Positions 57,935-64,000 of a stretch of DNA of 64,000 bases are shown here, piece after piece. Each line of letters begins with the position of its first letter. Position 1 is the first letter of the stretch. The stretch is taken from contig NZ_JADIJC010000009.1 of assembly GCF_015278255.1 (NCBI RefSeq), positions 124,001 through 188,000 on the forward strand, given 5' to 3'. This DNA comes from Microbacterium hibisci. GTDB taxonomy: Bacteria; Actinomycetota; Actinomycetes; Actinomycetales; Microbacteriaceae. A model generated the notes under the pieces. That model was not told the origin of the DNA. It searched no databases and saw only the letters and a list, made by a program, of their open reading frames with translations. Made by a program: the position numbers and the translations under genes.

Positions 57935-59353
57935 TCAGCGGCCGTACTCCTCGAACCAGCGCAGCCACACCTCGCTGATCGTGGGATAGGAGGGCACCGC
58001 ATGCCACAGCCGGTCGATCGGAACCTCTCCCACGACCGCGATCGTCGCCGCGTGGAGCAGCTCGCCGACGTCCTGGCCGACGAAGGTGGCACCGACGAGC
58101 ACGCGGCGCTCCTCGTCGACGATGGCCCGTGCGCGGCCGCGGTAGTCGTCGGCCAGCTCGCTGGCGCCCGCGATCCACGACAGGTCGTAGTCCAGCACAC
58201 GGATGCCGAGCCCGGCCGCGCGGGCCGACTCCTCGGTGTGCCCCACCGCGGCCACCTCGGGGTCGGTGAAGACGACCTGCGGGACGGCTGAGTGGTCGGC
58301 GGTGGCGACGTGGGCTCCCCACGGCCGGTCATCGACATCGGCGGCGCGGGCGCGCACGGCGATCACGTCTCCGGCGGCACGCCCCTGGTACTTCCCCTGG
58401 TGGGTGAGCAGCGCGCGATGGTTGACGTCGCCCACGCCGTAGAGCCAGTCGACGCCGCGCACTCGCAGCGTGTCGTCGACGTCGAGCCACGAGCCGGGCT
58501 CGAGGCCCACGGTCTCCAGTCCGATGTCGGCGGTGCGGGGCACGCGGCCGGTGGCCACGAGCACCTGCTCCGCGCGCACCTCCGCCCCATCCGACAGCGA
58601 CAGCACCACCCCGCCGTCCTCGCCGCGCTCGACCCGCTCGACCTCGACGCCGGTGCGGACGTCGGCTCCGGCATCCGTCAGCGCCTTCGAGACCGCCTCG
58701 CCCGCGAACGGCTCGACGCCGCGCAGCAGGCCCGACCGCGCGATGACGGTCACGGCGGTGCCGAACGACGTGAACAGCGTCGCCATCTCGGCGCCGACCA
58801 CCCCACCTCCGAGGATGGCGAGGGATGCCGGCACGTCGCGCACGCCTGTGGCGTCGCGGCTCGTCCACGGCTGGGCCTCGCGGAGGCCGGGGATGTCGGG
58901 CAGCAGCGCCGCCGAACCGGTGGACACCACCACGGCGTGGCGCGCCGACAGCCGCTTCTCGATGCCGTCGGCGTCGGCGACGGTGACCTCGCGCTCGCCG
59001 GTGATCCGTCCGTGGCCGCGGACGAGGTCGATGCCGGCACCGGCGAGCCACTCCACCTGCGACGTGTCGTCCCAGTGGTGGGCGAGCTCGTCGCGCCGCA
59101 CCAGCGTCGCGGCGACGTCGACGTCGCCGGTCACCGCCTCGGCCGCGCCCTTGACCCGGCGCGCCGCGCGGAGCGCGGCACCGGGGCGCAGCAGCGCCTT
59201 CGAGGGGATGCACGCCCAGTACGAGCACTCGCCTCCGACCAGCTCGCTCTCGACGACGACGACCGAGAGGCCGCCCTGCGTCGCCCTGTCGGCGACGTTC
59301 TCGCCGACAGGGCCGGCCCCGATCACGATGAGGTCGTACTCCCGCGCAGTCAT
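57935..59353 (-). CDS. Pyridine nucleotide-disulfide oxidoreductase
   Basis: This 472-residue FAD/NAD(P) two-domain flavoprotein has the N-terminal IVIGAGPVGENVADR and the redox-active pair C43-x4-C48 in GGECSYWACIPSK. A second nucleotide-binding motif is LAILGGGVVGAEMATLF, the FAD motif is WLYGVGDVN, and a dimerisation domain closes the protein. H-A-V-P-S-Y-P-T near the end supplies the His that partners the disulfide in dihydrolipoamide dehydrogenase and mercuric reductase. No N-terminal HMA domain is present. It could be a LpdA-, SthA- or MerA-like enzyme; NAD(P)H-dependent disulfide reduction is the safe call. Confidence 0.92.
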   Translation of the reverse strand: MTAREYDLIVIGAGPVGENVADRATQGGLSVVVVESELVGGECSYWACIPSKALLRPGAALRAARRVKGAAEAVTGDVDVAATLVRRDELAHHWDDTSQVEWLAGAGIDLVRGHGRITGEREVTVADADGIEKRLSARHAVVVSTGSAALLPDIPGLREAQPWTSRDATGVRDVPASLAILGGGVVGAEMATLFTSFGTAVTVIARSGLLRGVEPFAGEAVSKALTDAGADVRTGVEVERVERGEDGGVVLSLSDGAEVRAEQVLVATGRVPRTADIGLETVGLEPGSWLDVDDTLRVRGVDWLYGVGDVNHRALLTHQGKYQGRAAGDVIAVRARAADVDDRPWGAHVATADHSAVPQVVFTDPEVAAVGHTEESARAAGLGIRVLDYDLSWIAGASELADDYRGRARAIVDEERRVLVGATFVGQDVGELLHAATIAVVGEVPIDRLWHAVPSYPTISEVWLRWFEEYGR

Positions 59354-59438
59354 GCGCCCCAACGTAGTCCCGGACGGCGACACGCGGCGAGCGACCATCC
59401 GATGCGCGCCCCACTCCGAATGAGCACAGGTAACGGTC

Positions 59439-59482
59439 CAGGTCAAGATTTCGGCCGATACCGGCCGGATGTCCGTGACCTG
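59439..59482 (+). promoter_or_regulatory. Inverted repeat before the ABC importer operon
   Basis: CAGGTCA (59439-59445) and TGACCTG (59476-59482) are exact inverted 7-mers 30 bases apart, just upstream of the importer genes. A GGTAACGGTCCAGGTCA stretch overlaps the left arm and is similar to the MtrA-type GTAAC repeat at 34085. These are weak candidates for osmotic control. Confidence 0.3.
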
Positions 59483-59514
59483 TGGTTTTCTGGGGTCTCC
59501 GCCGAAAGGACAGC

Positions 59515-60339
59515 ATGGCGATCGAATTCCGCGCGGTTTCCAAGCGCTTCGGCGACGGCACGGTCGCCGTCGACGACTTCAGCCTGCTCATCCCCGCCCG
59601 CCGGACGACCGTGCTGGTGGGCTCATCGGGCAGCGGAAAGACGACGCTGCTGCGCATGATCAACCGCCTCGTGGAACCCTCCTCGGGCGTCATCACGATC
59701 GACGACGAGCCCATCGCCGATCGCGATCCCGTGAAGCTCCGCCGTGGCATCGGCTACGTGCTGCAGAACGCGGGACTGCTCCCCCATTTCTCGGTCGTCG
59801 ACAACATCGCGACGGTTCCGGTGCTGAACGGCACCCCGCGCGGGCAGGCGCGCGAGCGCGCGCTCGAGCTGATGGACGTCGTCGGCCTCGAGCGCGGCCT
59901 GGCCAAGAGATACCCGAGCCAGCTGTCGGGAGGCCAGCAGCAGCGCGTCGGAGTCGCGCGGGCGCTCGCGGTCGACCCGAACATCCTGCTCATGGACGAG
60001 CCGTTCGGCGCGGTCGATCCCATCGTGCGCCGCGAGCTGCAGACCGAGACCATCCGCCTGCAGCGCGAGCTCGACAAGACGATCGTGTTCGTGACCCACG
60101 ACATCGACGAGGCGTTCCTGCTGGGTGATCAGGTCGTCATCCTCGAGAAGGGCGCTCGCGTCGCTCAGATCGGCACTCCCAGCGAGATCATCGAGAACCC
60201 GGCGAGCGAATTCGTCGCCGACTTCATCGGCGTGGAGCGCGGCGCGCGCGCACTGCGGGCGAAGCACACGGCGGGCGGCACGGTGCTCGTCGACGCGGCC
60301 GGCCGCACGCAGGGCGTGCTCGTGGAGGACGAGCCGTGA
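59515..60339 (+). CDS. Osmoprotectant ABC importer ATPase
   Basis: The 274 residues make a complete ABC ATPase: Walker A GSSGSGKT (36-43), Q-loop at Q84, signature LSGGQ (137-141), Walker B ILLMDEP (157-163) and the H-loop VFVTHDIDEAF. The sequence is closest to the OpuCA/ProV group for quaternary-amine osmolytes, but no C-terminal CBS domain is seen. GAAAGGA lies seven bases before the ATG. The last four bases overlap the permease start (GTGA). It begins a four-gene operon encoding a full importer. Confidence 0.93.
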   Translation: MAIEFRAVSKRFGDGTVAVDDFSLLIPARRTTVLVGSSGSGKTTLLRMINRLVEPSSGVITIDDEPIADRDPVKLRRGIGYVLQNAGLLPHFSVVDNIATVPVLNGTPRGQARERALELMDVVGLERGLAKRYPSQLSGGQQQRVGVARALAVDPNILLMDEPFGAVDPIVRRELQTETIRLQRELDKTIVFVTHDIDEAFLLGDQVVILEKGARVAQIGTPSEIIENPASEFVADFIGVERGARALRAKHTAGGTVLVDAAGRTQGVLVEDEP

Positions 60340-61010
60340 ACTGGGTCGCCGACAACCTCGATCTGATCGGCGCCCTCACGGTCGATCACCTGCGCCAGAG
60401 CGCCATCGCGATCCTCGCCGCCTTCGTGCTGTCGGTGCCGATCGGCTGGATCGCCTTCCGCTACACGCCGCTGCGGGGCACCGTGCTCACGGTCGTCGGT
60501 CTGCTGTACACGCTGCCGTCGTTCGCGCTGTTCCCGATCATCACCGTCATCTTCGGGGTTCCCACGCTCTCAGAGCTCAACCTGATCATCGCCCTCACGA
60601 TCTACGGCGTCGCGATCATGACCCGCTCGGTCGCCGACGGCCTCGCCTCGGTCGACCCCGTGACGAGGGGCGCCGCCGTGGCGGTCGGGTTCGGAGCGTG
60701 GCGGCGATTCTGGACCGTGGACTTCCCGCTCGCGGGCCCCGTGATCCTCGCCGGACTTCGCGTGACCGCCATGTCGACGATCTCGCTCGCGACGGTAGGT
60801 GCCCTGATCGGCGTGGAGAACCTCGGCTACCTCTTCACCAACGGGTCGCAGCGACGCATCATCGCCGAGGTCTTCGCCGGCGTCGTCGCGGTCGTCGTCA
60901 TCGCCGTCATCGTCGATGCGCTGCTCGTCCTCGCCGGGCGAGTCCTCCTGCCGTGGACCCGGCGGGCGGCGCCGCGCCGGACCCAGCGCCTGCGGGCGGT
61001 GACCGCATGA
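60336..61010 (+). CDS. Osmoprotectant ABC importer permease 1
   Basis: This 224-residue membrane protein has five to six helices: ILAAFVLSVPIGWIAFRYTP, LRGTVLTVVGLLYTLPSFAL and F-P-I-I-T-V-I-F-G-V-P-T-L. S-V-A-D-G-L-A-S-V-D-P and FWTVDFPLAGPVILAGLRVT form the cytoplasmic ATPase-contact loop. It is an OpuCB/OpuCD-type permease. GTG start coupled to the ATPase (overlap GTGA), and its end overlaps the second permease start. It pairs with that permease to carry compatible solutes such as choline or betaine inward. Confidence 0.93.
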   Translation: MNWVADNLDLIGALTVDHLRQSAIAILAAFVLSVPIGWIAFRYTPLRGTVLTVVGLLYTLPSFALFPIITVIFGVPTLSELNLIIALTIYGVAIMTRSVADGLASVDPVTRGAAVAVGFGAWRRFWTVDFPLAGPVILAGLRVTAMSTISLATVGALIGVENLGYLFTNGSQRRIIAEVFAGVVAVVVIAVIVDALLVLAGRVLLPWTRRAAPRRTQRLRAVTA

Positions 61011-61726
61011 ACCTCCTCGCCGAGGCGTTCGCCTGGATCTTCTCCGCCGGCCAGGGATCGCTGCCGCTCAGCACCGCGATCGCGCAGCACCTCGCCTTCA
61101 CCTTCGGCTCGGTGGCGATCGCCGGCGTGATCGCCGTGCCGATCGGCTATCTGATCGGCCACACGGGGCGGGGGCGGGAGCTCGCGGTCTTCCTCTCCGG
61201 CGCGGCCCGGGCGCTTCCCGCGCTCGGCCTCGTCGTGCTCTTGGTCATGCTCATGGGCGTGAACCTCAAGACCGAGGCAGCCGTCACGGTCTTCGTCGTG
61301 CTCGCGATCCCGTCGATCCTCGCCGGCGCGTACGCCGGCATCGAGGCGATCGACCGCTCGGTGATCGACGCCGGGCGCGCGATGGGAATGACCGAATGGC
61401 AGATCCTGTTCCGGATCGAGATGCCGCTCGGACTTGCGCTCCTCATCGGCGGGCTGCGGTCCGCGACGCTGCAGGTGGTCGCGACCGTGACCATCGCCGC
61501 GTACGTCGGGCTGGGCGGGCTCGGGTTCTACATGATCCGCGGACTCAACACGCGCGACTTCCCCGAGGTGCTCGGGGCCGCGATCGTCGTCGTCGCGCTC
61601 GCCCTGGTGCTCGACGGCCTCTTCGCCCTTCTCGCCCGCTTCGCCGTGCCGCGCACTGAGCCTCGCCGCACCCGAGCCGTGCAGGTGGCCGCCGACCCGA
61701 TCCGGCTTCCCCAGCTCACCCACTGA
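61007..61726 (+). CDS. Osmoprotectant ABC importer permease 2
   Basis: The 239 residues have about six helices. A-G-I-E-A-I-D-R-S-V-I-D-A-G-R-A-M-G-M is the E-A-A-type loop contacting the ATPase, followed by VATVTIAAYVGLGGLGFYMI and R-G-L-N-T-R-D-F-P-E. It is an OpuCD/ProW-like permease. The start overlaps the end of permease 1 by four bases. It is followed after 29 bases by the substrate-binding lipoprotein, which has its own GGAGG, so production of the binding protein may be higher. Confidence 0.93.
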   Translation: MNLLAEAFAWIFSAGQGSLPLSTAIAQHLAFTFGSVAIAGVIAVPIGYLIGHTGRGRELAVFLSGAARALPALGLVVLLVMLMGVNLKTEAAVTVFVVLAIPSILAGAYAGIEAIDRSVIDAGRAMGMTEWQILFRIEMPLGLALLIGGLRSATLQVVATVTIAAYVGLGGLGFYMIRGLNTRDFPEVLGAAIVVVALALVLDGLFALLARFAVPRTEPRRTRAVQVAADPIRLPQLTH

Positions 61727-61755
61727 TCCCTCACCACCACACCGGAGGTACGACA

Positions 61756-62673
61756 ATGTCCACAGCACGCACCCGCCTCGCCGTCGCCCTGGCCGGCACG
61801 GCCGTCGCGGCACTCGCCCTCGCGGGCTGCGCCTCGAGCGATCCGCTCAGCGGAGACGGCGACACCGGCGACGGCGACACCGGCGACTCGTCGACGATCG
61901 TCATCGGCTCGCAGGCCTACTACTCGAACGAGATCATCGCCGAGATCTACGCGCAGGCGCTCGAGGCAGAGGGGTTCACGGTCGAGCGCCAGTTCAACAT
62001 CGGCCAGCGCGACTCCTACATGCCCGAACTCGAGGACGGCACGATCGACCTGTTCCCCGAGTACACCGGCAACCTGCTCCAGTTCTTCGACCAGGAGACC
62101 ACCGCGACGTCCTCCGACGATGTCTACGCGGCGCTGCAGGACGCGCTGCCCGAGGGGCTGACCGTGCTCGACCAGTCGTCCGCGACCGACCAGGACTCGT
62201 ACAACGTCACCGCCGCATTCGCGGAGGAGAACGGGTTGACGTCGATCGCCGACCTCGCCGGCATCGAAGGCCTCGTGCTCGGCGGAGCACCTGAGCTCGA
62301 GGAGCGGCCCTACGGCCCGACCGGCCTCCAGGAGGTGTACGGCGTGACGGTGTCCTTCCAGGCGACCGCCGACACGACCGTCGACGAGCTGGTGGCAGGC
62401 AACATCCAGGTGGCGAACGTCTACAGCGCCGACCCGCGCATCGAGACCGATGACCTGGTGACGCTCGAAGACCCCGAGGGGCTCTTCCTCGCCTCCAACG
62501 TGGTGCCGCTGGTGAACGCCGACATCGCCGACGAGATCGCCGACGTGATCAACGCCGTGAGCGCAGCGCTGACGCCCGAGGGCCTCGTGGCGCTCAACGT
62601 GCAGTCGACGGTCGACGAGCGCTCCTCGGAAGACATCGCGGCCGACTGGCTGGCAGAGAACGGTCTCGACTGA
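61756..62673 (+). CDS. Osmoprotectant-binding lipoprotein (OpuCC-like)
   Basis: The 305 residues begin with a lipoprotein signal (A-L-A-G-C, Cys at 25) and a Gly/Asp-rich linker (GDGDTGDGDTGDSS). An OpuAC/OsmF-like binding domain follows: IVIGSQAYYSNEIIAEIYAQ, Q-F-N-I-G-Q-R-D-S-Y-M-P-E-L-E-D-G-T, D-L-F-P-E-Y-T-G-N-L-L-Q, and L-E-D-P-E-G-L-F-L-A-S-N. The protein sits outside the membrane and feeds the permeases. Choline, betaine or ectoine-like ligands are likely. GGAGG lies 10 bases before the ATG. A strong terminator follows at 62692. Confidence 0.94.
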   Translation: MSTARTRLAVALAGTAVAALALAGCASSDPLSGDGDTGDGDTGDSSTIVIGSQAYYSNEIIAEIYAQALEAEGFTVERQFNIGQRDSYMPELEDGTIDLFPEYTGNLLQFFDQETTATSSDDVYAALQDALPEGLTVLDQSSATDQDSYNVTAAFAEENGLTSIADLAGIEGLVLGGAPELEERPYGPTGLQEVYGVTVSFQATADTTVDELVAGNIQVANVYSADPRIETDDLVTLEDPEGLFLASNVVPLVNADIADEIADVINAVSAALTPEGLVALNVQSTVDERSSEDIAADWLAENGLD

Positions 62674-62691
62674 CGACGGCCCTCTCGACGC

Positions 62692-62727
62692 GACGCCCCG
62701 CGTGGACTCCGGTCCACGCGGGGCGTC
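62692..62727 (+). terminator. 15-bp perfect hairpin ending the importer operon
   Basis: gacgccccgcgtgga (62692-62706) pairs perfectly with 62713-62727 across a 6-base loop, 18 bases past the binding-protein stop. A short C/G run follows instead of T. It is a strong candidate for the operon end. Confidence 0.8.
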
Positions 62728-62793
62728 CGCCGTGAACCGGGGGGGGCGGCGGCGTTCGCTAGGTTGAAGCAGACCCCGACCACCAGGAGCCGC

Positions 62794-64000
62794 ATGTCCG
62801 ATCCCTCGCCGCCGGACGCCTCGACCGACCCTGCAGCCGATCCTCCACCGCCCACGGTCCCCGCAGCACCGGCAGGATTCGCCGCGTCGCCGGCAGCACC
62901 AGCCGATCCCGCAGCACCGACCGAGTCCGCCGCGCCGGCTGAATGGTCACCGGTCGGTTCGTCTTCCTCCGCCCAGCCCGCGGCCCCGGTCGCGCGGGCG
63001 TACACCGCACCCGCGCTCGACGCGCCGCAGTACTCGATGCCCGCCTACGCCGTTCCGTCGACGACGGACTCCGCACAGCAGCCGCAGCCGCAGCCGCAGC
63101 CGCAGCCGGTCGATGCTCCGCCGGCACACCAGTACGCGACGCCGTCGTACGCGGCGCCCGCCTCACTCACCGGCCCTGCCACCGTGGCCACCCCCGCAGG
63201 GCCCTCCGCCGCAGCGACCGGCGACCAGAACCCCGCCGCGCCGGGCCACGCCGTCCCGGCGGCCGTCCCGCCGTATGCACACGGCGGCGGGTTCGCGCCG
63301 CCGCCGTACCCCGGCGCGGCTGGCCCGCCCGCCCCTTACGCTCCGCGGGGCGTGGACCGACGACCGACGAGGCTCGCGGTTTCGGCTCTGGTGATGTCCG
63401 GTGTCGGCATCGTCGTCACGGTCGGTTCGGCCATCGCCGGGGCGATCGGCGGCGTGGGACTGGCGCTCGTCCTTCTCTTCGTGGCGTTCATCCTGTCGCT
63501 CGTCGCGCTGGGCAACCGCAATCAGGGAGCGAAGGGCGCGGCTGTCGCGGCCCTGCTGCTGTCGATCCTGGGCGGCATCATGGCGTTCGTGGCGGTGATC
63601 TCGCTGGTCTTCGGCTCGCTCGGCTCGTCGTACAGCGATTCGGAGTGGGAAGACGAGTACGACTATTCGGTCCCGGGCCTCGCTGCGCCCGGCACCGACG
63701 GCGAGCCGGATGCCGGCGAGGTGTTCGAGCCGCCGCTGCCGCTCACCGTGGTCGAGACCGCGTTCGGCGTTGAGGCCGATGCGACGTCGTGGTACGCCGT
63801 CATCATCGACAACCCGAACGCGGACTACGCCTTCGAGTCCTTCCTCACCGTTCAGGCGTTCGCCGCCGACGGGACGCTCCTGCAGTCGGCCGACGCGTTC
63901 GCGACACTCCTGTCGGGCCGCACCGCCGTCGTCGGCTACTTCTACGACGTGGTCGACGCCGAGATCGCGAGCATCGACGTGATCGTCCCGGAGCCCGAGA
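62794..64000 (+). CDS. Pro-rich membrane protein, truncated by window end
   Basis: The frame stays open for 402 codons to the end of the window, so the C-terminus is missing. Residues 1-190 are Pro/Ala-rich and disordered, with a run of Q-P repeats near 63080-63110 and Y/P-rich stretches (AYAVPSTTD, APPYPGAAGPPAPYAP-like). About three hydrophobic helices follow near residues 196-270 (VSALVMSGVGIVVTVGSAIA, ALVLLFVAFILSLVALGNRN, AALLLSILGGIMAFVAVISL), then an acidic linker (DSEWEDEYDYS) and a soluble beta-rich domain. This resembles actinobacterial DUF4190/DUF4352-like surface or envelope proteins. A GGAGC site precedes the ATG. The function is unknown. Confidence 0.82.
   Translation, partial: MSDPSPPDASTDPAADPPPPTVPAAPAGFAASPAAPADPAAPTESAAPAEWSPVGSSSSAQPAAPVARAYTAPALDAPQYSMPAYAVPSTTDSAQQPQPQPQPQPVDAPPAHQYATPSYAAPASLTGPATVATPAGPSAAATGDQNPAAPGHAVPAAVPPYAHGGGFAPPPYPGAAGPPAPYAPRGVDRRPTRLAVSALVMSGVGIVVTVGSAIAGAIGGVGLALVLLFVAFILSLVALGNRNQGAKGAAVAALLLSILGGIMAFVAVISLVFGSLGSSYSDSEWEDEYDYSVPGLAAPGTDGEPDAGEVFEPPLPLTVVETAFGVEADATSWYAVIIDNPNADYAFESFLTVQAFAADGTLLQSADAFATLLSGRTAVVGYFYDVVDAEIASIDVIVPEPE

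Noticed and set aside
1..64000. tRNA, rRNA, insertion sequence or prophage
   Set aside because: No transposase, integrase, structural phage gene, cloverleaf or rRNA-like stretch was seen; long palindromes lack terminal transposon features such as target-site repeats.

Overview
The window looks like a chromosomal segment of a high-GC Gram-positive actinobacterium, most likely Microbacterium or a close relative in Microbacteriaceae. The clues are very high GC with GC-rich third codon positions, several F420/FMN-type LLM oxidoreductases, an F420-type PPOX enzyme, TANNNT-like -10 hexamers placed 6-7 bases before start codons (leaderless mRNAs), and an interspersed intergenic repeat that I recall from Microbacterium genomes. 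There is no rRNA, tRNA, CRISPR array, insertion sequence or phage gene. It reads as ordinary accessory chromosome with about 70 genes on both strands in short operons.

Layout. 1-2200: the end of a metallophosphoesterase, a PRC-barrel protein and several very small genes. 2246-7850: a winged-helix DNA-glycosylase-like protein, a DHFR-like reductase, and two TetR units, each divergent from its likely target (an alpha/beta hydrolase plus a DUF1772 membrane protein; a metallo-beta-lactamase-fold hydrolase). 7870-16450: an FAD oxidase, a DUF151 nuclease-like protein, a hydrolase-glycosyltransferase pair, and a methyltransferase divergent from a 921-residue LuxR/ATPase regulator. 16750-25250: an LLM oxidoreductase, a Na+/H+ antiporter, AraC and WYL regulators, a YcaQ-like glycosylase, an epoxide hydrolase and the remnant of a GNAT acetyltransferase. 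25440-30600: an F420-type oxidoreductase, a second glycosyltransferase, an Erm 23S rRNA methylase behind a 21-residue leader peptide, a PPOX enzyme, a DUF2510 protein and a NUDIX hydrolase. 30690-39410: a zinc alcohol dehydrogenase, an M18 aminopeptidase, a secreted lytic-transglycosylase-like protein, a glycosyltransferase 2, and an alpha-glucosyl enzyme translationally coupled to an LLM oxidoreductase. 39420-46170: a SulP transporter behind a 26-bp tandem repeat, an endonuclease-like protein, msrB-msrA and an SRPBCC protein. 46360-51100: a four-gene arabinoside uptake and GH51 arabinofuranosidase operon. 51138-59353: gnd, an SDR, a UbiB kinase, PadR, DUF427, a flavodoxin-like protein and a disulfide oxidoreductase. 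59515-62673: a complete four-gene osmoprotectant-type ABC importer. 62794-end: a proline-rich membrane protein that runs off the window.

Main functional themes are oxidative and thiol repair, sugar use and alpha-glucan/trehalose metabolism, compatible-solute uptake, antibiotic self-protection, and small regulator-target divergons. The most interesting signals are non-coding. They are an attenuator-like set of mutually exclusive stems between the erm leader peptide and erm; a conserved upstream module (GTCAA plus a C/G run, then a -10-like hexamer about 30 bases later) in front of five unrelated genes; long intergenic palindromes; and a nearly perfect 26-bp minisatellite. I found no clear new multi-gene system.
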